Shown: positions 41,464 to 51,510 of the stretch, piece by piece
How the letters are laid out: each line of letters starts with the position of its first letter
How positions within the stretch are numbered: position 1 is the stretch's first letter
Made by a program: the position numbers and the translations under genes
Assembly (NCBI GenBank): GCA_947452995.1
Contig: CANGEV010000001.1
Span: forward strand, 1 to 64,000
Source: Chitinophagales bacterium
GTDB lineage: Bacteria; Bacteroidota; Bacteroidia; Chitinophagales; CAIODY01
DNA: 64,000 nt
Direction: 5' to 3'
Notes under the pieces: model-generated
The model's input: only the letters and a program-made list of their open reading frames with translations
The model's database searches: none
What the model was told of the DNA's origin: nothing

Positions 41464-42471
41464 GTGAAAATAGTTTGTTCCCTACTGTGGGTTATTATTA
41501 TTGAAATTGTCTTAACAACAAATTTTGCACTTGCCCTAAGCCCAAGTAGCGGTGGCATTTTCAATGACTATAAAAGAGCTTTAAAAGTAAATCCTGGGGA
41601 AGTTGAGCAATTAACTTTAAACGGCTACGAAGAAATACCTGCTGGCGTTTATAAGTTTAAAAATTTAAAGAAACTTACCATTCGAAATGGACTAAAATCC
41701 CTGCCAGAAGACATAAATAAAATAGGGAAAATTGAATCACTTATACTTTTCGACAATCCGATCGAATCCATTCCTCAAACCATCAATGCCTGTTTAACGA
41801 TTCAAGAAATTAAAATAATTAACTCCAAGCTATCCAGCTTACCATCAGAAATTTTTGAATTACCTAATTTAGTTAACTTAACAATTAAAAATGGCCGATT
41901 AAAAGGATTGCCTAAAATAACAGCAGACAATTTCGTCCTCAAAACATTGAATTTAAAAAACAATGCTATTGCTACAATCACTGAAGATTTACAGCACTTG
42001 TTAGGCTTGGAGGCATTTTATTGCTCAGGAAATCCTGTTCGAAATTTCACAGGAGAATTTGATAATCCAAAAGCCTTTAAAAACTTCAAAACACTTGTAA
42101 TGAGAGATTGTGGCCTGGAACATATCCCTGCATCTCTTTGTGCTAATTTGCAATATTTGGATGTTTCTGGAAATAGAATTACGGATATAGATGATTCAGA
42201 ATTAAATAATATGAACAACCTCTTATTTATCGGATTAGAAGATAACCCTATCACGTTTATTAATGAAAAACTTTTTACATTGACCAAATTAAAATCAATC
42301 CAAATTGATCGATATGAATCACTTAGTATTGAATTATCAGAATTAACAAATGTCTGCATTACCTATATTGCAGTAAACATGGAAATCATTGATAAAAATT
42401 ACAAACCTTGCGGACAGCGTAAAGGTATGGTCAGTGTTTTCTTTTCAGAACCAGGAAAACGCAGAAAATAA
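41464..42471 (+). CDS. Leucine-rich-repeat secreted protein (GTG start)
   Basis: Signal peptide; LxxLxLxxNxLxxLP-like repeats (FKNLKKLTIRNGLKSLPEDINKIGKIESLILFDNPIESIP). Confidence 0.8.
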   Translation: MKIVCSLLWVIIIEIVLTTNFALALSPSSGGIFNDYKRALKVNPGEVEQLTLNGYEEIPAGVYKFKNLKKLTIRNGLKSLPEDINKIGKIESLILFDNPIESIPQTINACLTIQEIKIINSKLSSLPSEIFELPNLVNLTIKNGRLKGLPKITADNFVLKTLNLKNNAIATITEDLQHLLGLEAFYCSGNPVRNFTGEFDNPKAFKNFKTLVMRDCGLEHIPASLCANLQYLDVSGNRITDIDDSELNNMNNLLFIGLEDNPITFINEKLFTLTKLKSIQIDRYESLSIELSELTNVCITYIAVNMEIIDKNYKPCGQRKGMVSVFFSEPGKRRK

Positions 42472-42473
42472 TT

Positions 42474-42812
42474 TTAGTGACTTTCATGCAACTTACAACA
42501 CGCTGGTAAATTATCAAAAGCTGCTTGATTCCGTTTAATATCATCCGCATCATAACCAAGATTGGAAACAAAAGAACGTATTTCGGAAGCACTAATTTTA
42601 TCCGGATTAAATACTACAGTTAAGGCTTTCGTGTCCAGATTTAACTCAGCTGAATATATGCCCTTTTGACCTAACAAACTTGATTCAATACGCGTTTGAC
42701 ATTGATCACACACTGCTGAAGTAAGAATAATTATTTTTTCTTTTTTACGAGGAATATTAATAAAACTCATTGCAACAAATACAATGACCAATAAAGTTAT
42801 AAAGCGCCACAT
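42474..42812 (-). CDS. Heavy-metal-associated (HMA) domain protein
   Basis: LTSAVCDQCQTRIESSLLGQKGIYSAELNLDTKALTVVFNPDKISASEI; CxxC; C-term Cys/His-rich CCKLHESH. Confidence 0.82.
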   Translation of the reverse strand: MWRFITLLVIVFVAMSFINIPRKKEKIIILTSAVCDQCQTRIESSLLGQKGIYSAELNLDTKALTVVFNPDKISASEIRSFVSNLGYDADDIKRNQAAFDNLPACCKLHESH

Positions 42813-42814
42813 AA

Positions 42815-45800
42815 TTATCGAATTAAAGTTAAATTACCTTTTAATTTAAATTGTTTACCTCCACCACATTCTGCAACAATCAAATACACATAAGAACCTA
42901 TTTCCTGTTCTTTTCCACAGAATTTCCCATCCCAACCTTTAGATAATTTATCATCTGTTTCAAACACTTTTTGCCCCCAACGATTATAAATTAAAAACTT
43001 ATCGAGTTTATAAATCGCATCAGGATTCATAATCATAAAATAATCATCCGTACCATCTTCATTCGGACTAAATGCATTAGGTATTATAAGTTCACCACAA
43101 TTCAAAACAAATATTGTCATTGTATCATGATCTACGCATCCAATTGTTGTATCAGAATAACTTAAAATATACTGTGTTGTAACTGTTGGTGCTACATAAG
43201 GTGAGGCAATATTATTTAAACTCATGTTTACATTTGGAGACCAATAAAAAGAATTCCCGCCATAAGACGACGAACCATCTATTTGAACATAATTACCGGA
43301 ATAAATTTGAAAATCTTGACCCGCATTTGCATGAGGACCATATTTTATATTAAGACTATATGTACTTGAATCAACACACCCGTTTTTATCAGTGACAATT
43401 AAAGTATAGTTACCACTAATCTGAACTAAGATACTGTCATATGTACTACCTGTCGACCATTGATAGTTTTCAAACGGATAAGAAGAATAAAGATATCCAT
43501 TTTGGCCAATACAAAAATTAGGTGTAGCCAAAATATCAAAATCATAATGCGGTAATAATGTCAAGGTATCTGCAAAAACATTACTAGAACAACCGTCTTG
43601 GTTAATAAACAAAACTGGAATAAATGTATGAGCAATTGAATCGGCATTTAAATAAATAACATTATATGGGCCTACTCCACTTCCCATCAGAGTAGAAGCT
43701 CCATTAAAATTCCAGTTATAAACAGGATTTGTACCATTATAACTATTCACAAGCCCATTAAATACAACATTCAATACAGTGCCGGAACACAAGTTCGTAT
43801 CACTCATTGAAAAAGAAGCTTGAGGTTGTGGCTTTATTACAAAAAACATACTATCTGCTTTACTTTTACAGGCATCTTGTGTGATCTCAAGTGTAATTAA
43901 AACATTAGTAATACTATCATAATTAATTAAGGATCCAGGTGAAATTAAATATGGGCCAATAGATGATGTGTTAGGACTATAAGAAAGACCGCCCCAATTC
44001 CAATTATACGTCTTTGGTCCTCCTAGTGGATTTACAACTGAAGAAAATGCATGAGCAGTTGTATTAAAGTTTTCACAAATAGTATCATCAACTAAGCCAA
44101 TAATGGCTTTAGGTATGGGATGAATAATTATCCGTTTAAAAAAGTTGGTAGAAGTACAACCTTGTTGAATAAGCGTTAGACCAATCGTGTCCACCACATT
44201 TATGTTGCTCGAATTATTCCAATTTAAAATATAATCAGTATTAGGTGCTATGGTTGTTACTGCAGCATTACCGAAATCCCATTGATACGTAGCAAGTCCT
44301 GCATTAGTATTTAAGGTACCATTAAATTGAATGGTATCACTCTGATTTGAACAAATATTATTTCCACTAAGTGAAAAAGAAGCTACTGGCAATGGTTTAA
44401 CAAATAAATATTTTTTTACTGGTATCGAATTGCATCCATTAGCAGTTATTTGAACAGTGATACTATCAGATGCTAAATAAGACACAACATATGGCCCAGC
44501 ATAATTACCAGACAAAACACTTCCTCCTCCAAAATTCCAATTATAAGTTGCTCCTGAAAGATTGTTTGTCTCTTGTACTTGAATGGTATTACCTTGGCAA
44601 ATCGTATCATCGCTTAATACAATATTAGCAGGTAAATTATTTAAAACATTTACACTTGTTGGACTTAGGCTTGCGGAACAACCAGAATCAGTTATCTGTA
44701 ACCCAACAAAATAAGTTCCAGCATTGGACCAACTCACGTTATAAGGACCAACATTTGAAGTTCCTAGGTTAGTAAAATTGGCAGAACCAAAATTCCAATT
44801 AAAGGATGCTGTAGAGCCTGCATTGCCAGTAAAAGTAACTTGCGTTGGAGTATTAATACAGACAGGTGAATTAATTTGAACACTTGGTATTGGCGCATTT
44901 ATGGTACGAATCATAACAGTGTCTCTTAGAATACAGCCCCCTTGCATACTAGCCACGACTATAAATGAATCACTTATCCCTCCTACATTAATCAATACTG
45001 AAGGATTGCTACATGAAGAACAACTTAAAGAACCACCATTTAAAGAGTACCAATTATAAGAAAGGCCACCTGAAGCAGTTAAGGCAAGCGGTATATTGGG
45101 GCAGATGGTCGTATCCGAACTAATGGTGAGAGCTGCTGCATTTACGTAATTCAATAACATGGTATCACTTACCGCACAACCAGGAATGCTATTGATGGTA
45201 CAAGTCAAAAATGTCGGTTGTGTTAAGTTAACTGTAACTGTATTCGAATTTGATCCTGACAAAAGAATATTTGAAGGCGACCAATTATAAGAGAAAGGCA
45301 CTGGTGCTGGATTTGCTATACCAAATCGAAGGTTTGGACGTAAAGAAGAGGAACCAATTGTATTAGGTGCGGAGAAATTCATCGAACAACCAACAGTACT
45401 ATCTTTGTAAGCATATAAAACACTCGGTAATGTTGTTAAACTTTTTTGTAAAACATCGGAATTACTACTTACAGCATTATCATAACAAATCTCAACATAA
45501 ATACCATTGACACCATCCCAATCAAAGGCTTGACTAAGATTAATTGTGTTCCAACCCGCACTTGGTGTGAAGTTACTAGGACCATACACTTGCGTCAGAC
45601 CTGCAACAAAACCAATAGGTAAACTAGGATTGGCGCTATTAGCACAACCAATTTTAATTGAAAAATTTTGATACGGATAACTGCTGTTATATTGTGTTAC
45701 ATTAAAAGCCAAATTTTGAATAATTCCAGCAGCAGCACCGGCATTTACTAAATCATTTCTTGAAAAAACCAATAAAACTCTAGAATCGTGATAATAACCA

Positions 45801-47164
45801 TTTAGGAAACTTGGTAATGCACTTTGATTATTGCCAATACCAACTGAATAATTGATTGCTGGTCCTAATGAACTGACAGTATTACTACCACATGTAAGTG
45901 TAGGAGGTGGTAATGTTCCAGCGCTTTGTGCTGTAACACTAAATGGATTAGTACAAATAATAGTATCCGCAGGTAATTGAATTTGAACTGGATCCTGTAT
46001 AGATAAAATCAAAGAATCCCCTAGATACGAAGTACCTGAACAAGACGTATAAATTACACGAATAATCACGCTTTCAAGACCTTCATTTAACCCATCTGAA
46101 ACTGGAATAATAGGAACACAAAATGCAGTATCGCCAGGATAAAACACCAAAGAGTCTGCTATGTGATTATAATCAACTCCGTTAATAGCAGAACCTTGAA
46201 TTAAAAATTTCACTACCGAGGTATCAGTATTCAATCCAGCACGGATAAAACAAAAAGAACCATTCTTACAAGCTTCCACCATATTCGGATAACTTATTCC
46301 TCCAACTGTTGTGTCTACACTTGCAATAACATTTACCCCACTTGTACTTAATGACGCCGCTTCTAAAAATAGTCCAGAGTCCACAACATCGTCATTTCCG
46401 TCTGCAATAACAATTTTCAAATGATAGGTATTACAGCGTTGCACAGCCTTTTTAGCAGTAAGTTTTTTTGTAAACCCATCATACTCTGTGATGGTACCCG
46501 CAAAGGATGTTGGACAGTTAGTAGCACAAATACCTCCAAAAGCAGTTCCGGCCGGAGTATTACAAACATACTGCGCACCATTTACGGTACAATTCACGGT
46601 ATTAATACCAACGTAAGTAGATGTATTTGGAACTAAAGCAATATTTTGTTTCCCTACAATTCCCGGTCCGCTTATAAATAAACCAAATAGGTCGTTTATA
46701 ACAGGCCAAAAAGAAACAAACTCAGGATATTCGTCAGAACCAAAAACATAATTAAAACTTAGCGTATCACTAGAAACGAAAACATCAAATTCAATTGAAC
46801 ACGCATCCGCAGTAGTAGTTGGGAATAAAATAGCATTCAAATCAGGATCACCAGGTAAAGCAGGTGTAAAATTAGTGCTTATGCTTGGTAAAGAATTAGG
46901 CCCAATCGCATTAACCGCAGAACCATTCGTGAGAATTATACCAGATTGCATGCCTAAGTTACCTCCCGTTACATTAAATAAACCAAAACCACCAGTTCCA
47001 CAATTTAACACAGCATTCGAAACCTGTACTCCCGTGCCCACTAAGGCTTGAGCCAATTGTGCAGCCGTAACACTTGAATTAACTGTCATTTGTGCCTTTA
47101 ATCCTTTAGGCAAAAAGACAGAAAAAATCAGCACAAAAAAACTAACAAGTAATTTTTTGGTCAT
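42815..47164 (-). CDS. Giant secreted protein: choice-of-anchor L-like N-terminus, PKD-like repeats, T9SS type B (gliding motility-associated) C-terminal domain
   Basis: 1449 aa; five NW[ND][FW][GN]-type PKD-like cassettes; C-term IPNAFSPNEDGTDDYFMI...FLIYNRWGQKVFETDD...GWDGKFCGKEQEIGSYVYLI...GNLTLIR. Confidence 0.92.
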   Translation of the reverse strand: MTKKLLVSFFVLIFSVFLPKGLKAQMTVNSSVTAAQLAQALVGTGVQVSNAVLNCGTGGFGLFNVTGGNLGMQSGIILTNGSAVNAIGPNSLPSISTNFTPALPGDPDLNAILFPTTTADACSIEFDVFVSSDTLSFNYVFGSDEYPEFVSFWPVINDLFGLFISGPGIVGKQNIALVPNTSTYVGINTVNCTVNGAQYVCNTPAGTAFGGICATNCPTSFAGTITEYDGFTKKLTAKKAVQRCNTYHLKIVIADGNDDVVDSGLFLEAASLSTSGVNVIASVDTTVGGISYPNMVEACKNGSFCFIRAGLNTDTSVVKFLIQGSAINGVDYNHIADSLVFYPGDTAFCVPIIPVSDGLNEGLESVIIRVIYTSCSGTSYLGDSLILSIQDPVQIQLPADTIICTNPFSVTAQSAGTLPPPTLTCGSNTVSSLGPAINYSVGIGNNQSALPSFLNGYYHDSRVLLVFSRNDLVNAGAAAGIIQNLAFNVTQYNSSYPYQNFSIKIGCANSANPSLPIGFVAGLTQVYGPSNFTPSAGWNTINLSQAFDWDGVNGIYVEICYDNAVSSNSDVLQKSLTTLPSVLYAYKDSTVGCSMNFSAPNTIGSSSLRPNLRFGIANPAPVPFSYNWSPSNILLSGSNSNTVTVNLTQPTFLTCTINSIPGCAVSDTMLLNYVNAAALTISSDTTICPNIPLALTASGGLSYNWYSLNGGSLSCSSCSNPSVLINVGGISDSFIVVASMQGGCILRDTVMIRTINAPIPSVQINSPVCINTPTQVTFTGNAGSTASFNWNFGSANFTNLGTSNVGPYNVSWSNAGTYFVGLQITDSGCSASLSPTSVNVLNNLPANIVLSDDTICQGNTIQVQETNNLSGATYNWNFGGGSVLSGNYAGPYVVSYLASDSITVQITANGCNSIPVKKYLFVKPLPVASFSLSGNNICSNQSDTIQFNGTLNTNAGLATYQWDFGNAAVTTIAPNTDYILNWNNSSNINVVDTIGLTLIQQGCTSTNFFKRIIIHPIPKAIIGLVDDTICENFNTTAHAFSSVVNPLGGPKTYNWNWGGLSYSPNTSSIGPYLISPGSLINYDSITNVLITLEITQDACKSKADSMFFVIKPQPQASFSMSDTNLCSGTVLNVVFNGLVNSYNGTNPVYNWNFNGASTLMGSGVGPYNVIYLNADSIAHTFIPVLFINQDGCSSNVFADTLTLLPHYDFDILATPNFCIGQNGYLYSSYPFENYQWSTGSTYDSILVQISGNYTLIVTDKNGCVDSSTYSLNIKYGPHANAGQDFQIYSGNYVQIDGSSSYGGNSFYWSPNVNMSLNNIASPYVAPTVTTQYILSYSDTTIGCVDHDTMTIFVLNCGELIIPNAFSPNEDGTDDYFMIMNPDAIYKLDKFLIYNRWGQKVFETDDKLSKGWDGKFCGKEQEIGSYVYLIVAECGGGKQFKLKGNLTLIR

Positions 47165-47294
47165 TAATAATGTGTTTCAAAAGCTAGCATAAATATAACG
47201 AAAAAGAAAGTAATAGTTATACTATTAATGGCTTCAGGTTTTCCCGATTTTGTCTATGCAAATAAATATTTACCTCGACATTAAGAGCAGAAAA

Positions 47295-47969
47295 TTAAAA
47301 TCGATACTCAGCACCAATTTGTAATCCAAGCGCACTTGTCTTCACTATTGTATTTGGTGAAAGCAGATTAATATTTTGATATCCATATATTCCACGGAAG
47401 CCAAATTGTAATCCTAAATGATCATTCGGTTGAAAATGTATTCCCAATCCTAATGTAAATCCATAATCCTTCTTAGTAAAATAACTTGTAACATCCGTTT
47501 TATAAGCTCCTAACAAATCTGAAGAATTGTTCATGACAGCTGATTGCATCAAATTAACATGTGGCCCTACTTCAAAATAAAATCCTGAGCCTCCATGCCC
47601 TGCAGTATATCTCAATAACATTGGAATATAAACATTCTTAATAGTCAGATTAACATCCTCAACTCTTTGTCCGATTAAACTATCCGTATAATGTTGACCA
47701 GCATTAAAACTTCCAAATCCAGTAACCAAACTCAATTTATTAGAAAAAGCGTACCCCCCATACAAAAACGGCATAAATGTGTACTTACTAACTGAACTAG
47801 AAATTTTATCACTCACAGATCCTCCTTTTAACCAAAGTGGATCAATTTTACTAAGAGAAACATTATTAATACCTATACTTACACCTACAAAAGGACCATA
47901 AGCCTTAGTGAGATTAGTGCATAACATTAAGAAAACAGTTAGTACGAGGGCGTGAATAAATTTTCTCAT
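47295..47969 (-). CDS. Outer-membrane beta-barrel protein (PorT-like)
   Basis: Signal peptide; amphipathic beta-strands and terminal aromatic residue (QIGAEYRF). Confidence 0.7.
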   Translation of the reverse strand: MRKFIHALVLTVFLMLCTNLTKAYGPFVGVSIGINNVSLSKIDPLWLKGGSVSDKISSSVSKYTFMPFLYGGYAFSNKLSLVTGFGSFNAGQHYTDSLIGQRVEDVNLTIKNVYIPMLLRYTAGHGGSGFYFEVGPHVNLMQSAVMNNSSDLLGAYKTDVTSYFTKKDYGFTLGLGIHFQPNDHLGLQFGFRGIYGYQNINLLSPNTIVKTSALGLQIGAEYRF

Positions 47970-47975
47970 AATAAG

Positions 47976-48854
47976 TTAAAATAAATTACCTGCTAATAAC
48001 AGGATAGAAAAACATGCAACTAAGATACCAATAATGTTTTTAATACTTAAACGTTCTTTAAACAATAACACCCCTCCTAATGCTGATGCTAAAAGAATTC
48101 CAACATTATTAATCGTAAACAAAGTACTACTCTCCCATCCTGGTACAGCAAGTGCTTTCAGTAGAGCATAGATTGAAAAATAATTGGGAACCCCTAATGC
48201 TACTCCCGCTAAAACGCTTCTCCATGAAAAATTAAACTTCCCTACTATTAATAAGTAAATTGAAATAGCAACACCAGCAATAAATGCCATCCCAAATACA
48301 AATGCTGTAAAGAGTGGAAACTGCGACTCCGTCATCCACTTATCCTGAGTGTATTTTACTAAGGTATCATTCAATCCACTTCCCAAAAATAAAAGTGCAA
48401 ACAGAATAATATTCTTAACAGACCACTTATGCTCTCCCTCACCATCGTGCCAGGTAGTAAGTAATACAGCAGGTATAGCAAGAAAGAGTCCTAATAATTT
48501 TATCGTTGTAATGGAATCGCCGTAAATAAAAAAAGCTAATCCTACCGGAATAATTAAAGACAATTTGTTAGAAACAGAAACTGCTGTTAATCCTAATTCC
48601 TGACTAATATAACCCATCAAATTAAAGAGAGCTATAAAACTGAATCCCATACCTATTGCAACATAAAGCCAATTATACCCAAAGCTAGGATGTTGCCATT
48701 CCACGTTTTGAGGAACAAAATAAAACCCCATAGAACAACACACTAAATAATTCGTTACTATCGCAACAAATGTGTTGATATTGTAGCGCGGAAAAAGCTT
48801 TAAAATAACAACCAAAAGTGTACTCGTAAGAATGCTTATCCACAAAAACAACAT
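47976..48854 (-). CDS. EamA/DMT-family transporter
   Basis: ~10 hydrophobic segments; duplicated layout; ALLKALAVPGWESSTLFTINNVGILLASALGGVLLFKERLS. Confidence 0.82.
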   Translation of the reverse strand: MLFLWISILTSTLLVVILKLFPRYNINTFVAIVTNYLVCCSMGFYFVPQNVEWQHPSFGYNWLYVAIGMGFSFIALFNLMGYISQELGLTAVSVSNKLSLIIPVGLAFFIYGDSITTIKLLGLFLAIPAVLLTTWHDGEGEHKWSVKNIILFALLFLGSGLNDTLVKYTQDKWMTESQFPLFTAFVFGMAFIAGVAISIYLLIVGKFNFSWRSVLAGVALGVPNYFSIYALLKALAVPGWESSTLFTINNVGILLASALGGVLLFKERLSIKNIIGILVACFSILLLAGNLF

Positions 48855-48909
48855 AACAACAAAATAATTTATTGTTCAAATATACACACATTCCCCGTAC
48901 TTTACGATT

Positions 48910-49818
48910 ATGAATTGGGTTCCCTTTGTAAATGGTTTTAAGGCTTATTTGCTCATGGAAAAATCATTGTCAGAAAATAGCATAGATGCTTATTTGCACG
49001 ACATTGAAAAACTGCAACAGTTTATTTCCTACAAAAAATATTCGCTGGCACCTACGCAAGTCGAATTATCGCATTTACGAGAGTTTTTAGCATGGATTCA
49101 TGAATTAGGTATGCGTCCGCATTCTCAAGCGAGAATTATTAGCGGTATCAAAGCTTTTTACAAGTACTTACTAATGGAAAATATCATTAGTAAAAATCCT
49201 ACTACCCTATTGGATGCGCCCAAATTAAGACGAAAACTACCAGATGTTTTAAGTCTGCAAGAAATCGAGTTAATGCTGGAACATATTGATGTATCGAAAA
49301 ATGAAGGTTTAAGAAATCGCGCCATACTTGAAACACTCTACAGCAGTGGGTTACGAGTAAGTGAGCTAGTCAACTTAAGAATGAATGATATCTATCCAGA
49401 GGAAGGATATGTAAGAGTAATAGGAAAAGGAGACAAAGAAAGAATTGTACCAATTGGAAGCCTTGCTTTGAAACACATTCAATTCTTTCTTCAAGGTTGC
49501 AGAGTAAATCAAACGCCACAAAAAGGGGAAGAACATATACTCTTTCTAAATCAACGTGGCAAACGACTTTCTAGAGTGTATATTTTCATGGTGATTAAAC
49601 AACTTGCTGAATATGTGGGAATACAAAAAAACATATCCCCACATACTTTTAGACATTCGTTTGCTACTCATTTGGTAGAAGGAGGTGCAGATCTTCGTGC
49701 CGTGCAAGAAATGCTTGGACACGAAAGTATTACCACTACTGAAATCTATACACACCTCGACAGAAACTTCCTCCGTCAGACACTACATCTTTATCATCCA
49801 AGATTTCAAACGAATTAA
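48910..49818 (+). CDS. xerD: Site-specific tyrosine recombinase XerD
   Basis: ETLYSSGLRVSELVNL, GKGDKERIVPIG, SPHTFRHSFATHLVEGGADLRAVQEMLGHESITTTEIYTHLD. Confidence 0.95.
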   Translation: MNWVPFVNGFKAYLLMEKSLSENSIDAYLHDIEKLQQFISYKKYSLAPTQVELSHLREFLAWIHELGMRPHSQARIISGIKAFYKYLLMENIISKNPTTLLDAPKLRRKLPDVLSLQEIELMLEHIDVSKNEGLRNRAILETLYSSGLRVSELVNLRMNDIYPEEGYVRVIGKGDKERIVPIGSLALKHIQFFLQGCRVNQTPQKGEEHILFLNQRGKRLSRVYIFMVIKQLAEYVGIQKNISPHTFRHSFATHLVEGGADLRAVQEMLGHESITTTEIYTHLDRNFLRQTLHLYHPRFQTN

Positions 49819-51050
49819 TGCTTGAAATTATACATGTAATCTTGTAACATATCTTTATGTACAAGCACATCCATTATTTTCAATTTCACATAGTCTTCAC
49901 TAAAGAAATAATAACCAAAATTTTTATTCTCCCCACCTACGTTACGAGAACCCGCACCACTATCTTTTACTAAATACCAAACTTTTCCATTCTTGTTTAA
50001 GTATCCAACCAAATGCATGCCGTGGTCATCGGTCGTAGTATGATTATAGAAACGGAATTGACGCGCTTCTGGAGTAATAGATGCAGAAGGAATATCCCAA
50101 CTTGGTACTTGACAAACATTAGAAATATTGAATCCTGGTTCGCTCACATCCCCACCAATAGTAAGGCTATAACCTTTCTTAATAGACGTGTTCACAATAT
50201 TCATGAATACATCTAAAGGAACATTGTGATAATCGCTATTATGCCACCAATTATCAGGAACCTTGTATTCCATGGTAGTCCAATACGGCTTCTCCATTAA
50301 AGAACAAACATCGATATAATCGTTCGGATTCAACTTACAAACCTCGTTCAGGAAGCTTTTTGGATTATAGTTTTTTCCATTGTAATTAAAAGTAGTTGCC
50401 GGAGTTCCGATATAATGATCCATTATTCCTTTGACCGTTTTCAATACAGTCTCTTCATCCCATGCTGCGTTAGCCTTAACCGAATTCAAATAAGTACGCA
50501 TTTCGTCCGCCATTTTTGCATGATTATGAATTTTACGACCATCCTGCAAACCATCATAGGCATCCATAGGCATAGCTCCATACATTTTCATTATTCTAAC
50601 GACACCATTCGCTTCACTACCCTCGTCAAAATTACTTGTACCACGTGTTTGTACAAAATAACGCGCCTTTTCTACATACTCCCAATAAACGGTGAACAAT
50701 TCAGATAGCTTAATTTGCTGCTTCGTTTGACGATTAATTTCTGCTTCAAAATATGAAGTGGTACTAAACGACCAACAAGTACCGGTATTACCTTGTGAAA
50801 TCGGGTTATTACGCCAGTAAGTGGTGAACTCATCGACTGAAGTAGGAACATCCATTCCTGTGATATCCATCTTCATGTAAGTCTGGTTCTTATTCGCAGC
50901 TTCCTTTTCTTCCTCCGTCGCAATACCTTTCATAATCGTGTTCTGATAATAACCAGGCTTTGCTTCGATGAAACTTGCTTTATCTTGTTGTTGAGCATAT
51001 ACAGAAGAAAGTGAAAGTATTCCTAAAGCACTTAGAATGAGTTTTTTCAT
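49815..51050 (-). CDS. C1-family (aminopeptidase C / bleomycin hydrolase-like) secreted peptidase
   Basis: Signal peptide; ISQGNTGTCWSFSTTSYFEAE (Cys block), DDHGMHLVGYL (His block). Confidence 0.87.
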   Translation of the reverse strand: MKKLILSALGILSLSSVYAQQQDKASFIEAKPGYYQNTIMKGIATEEEKEAANKNQTYMKMDITGMDVPTSVDEFTTYWRNNPISQGNTGTCWSFSTTSYFEAEINRQTKQQIKLSELFTVYWEYVEKARYFVQTRGTSNFDEGSEANGVVRIMKMYGAMPMDAYDGLQDGRKIHNHAKMADEMRTYLNSVKANAAWDEETVLKTVKGIMDHYIGTPATTFNYNGKNYNPKSFLNEVCKLNPNDYIDVCSLMEKPYWTTMEYKVPDNWWHNSDYHNVPLDVFMNIVNTSIKKGYSLTIGGDVSEPGFNISNVCQVPSWDIPSASITPEARQFRFYNHTTTDDHGMHLVGYLNKNGKVWYLVKDSGAGSRNVGGENKNFGYYFFSEDYVKLKIMDVLVHKDMLQDYMYNFKH

Positions 51051-51367
51051 TATAAATTATTTTTGAGTTGTTCGAGTTGTAACTTGATCTTTGTGAGTGA
51101 TTGAACTATTTGAAAGCTTGTATTTGGGAGTTTGACTTCCCGTAAATGTCTTTTCGCACCTTCTATCGTATAGCCCTTTTCCTTTAACAAATAAAATATC
51201 ATTCGTAATTCGTCAATATCCTTTTGCGTATATAATCGATCTCCCTTTTTTGTCTTCCTTGGCTGAATATGACTAAACTCCGACTCCCAATAACGGAGAA
51301 CGGATTGATTAAGCCGCAACAGCTCGGCCACTTCAGAGATTGTATAATATAATTTTTCTATTGCCAT
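51050..51367 (-). CDS. MerR-family transcriptional regulator
   Basis: YYTISEVAELLRLNQSVLRYWESEFSHIQPRKTKKGDRLYTQKDIDEL; start at 51367 preferred over 51553; TAATG overlap with the peptidase gene. Confidence 0.9.
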   Translation of the reverse strand: MAIEKLYYTISEVAELLRLNQSVLRYWESEFSHIQPRKTKKGDRLYTQKDIDELRMIFYLLKEKGYTIEGAKRHLREVKLPNTSFQIVQSLTKIKLQLEQLKNNL

Positions 51368-51510
51368 TGTAATTAAGAAATAACAATGCGAAGTAGCAAA
51401 ACAGCCCGCAAAACGCAAAATTTGAGAAAAATTACTTTTCCCCATTTTTTTACTTTTTTTGAACAAAATCCTTATTTTTACATTTCTAAGAATAATAAAT
51501 TTTATTTCGC

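Noticed and set aside
42815-47164. Repeated sequence blocks as a possible CRISPR or DNA repeat array
   Set aside because: The repetition is at protein level (PKD-like domains) with divergent DNA; no regular direct repeat/spacer pattern.
48910-49818. Tyrosine recombinase as a possible mobile-element integrase
   Set aside because: Sequence looks like housekeeping XerD; no tRNA-flanking att repeats, phage or conjugation genes nearby.
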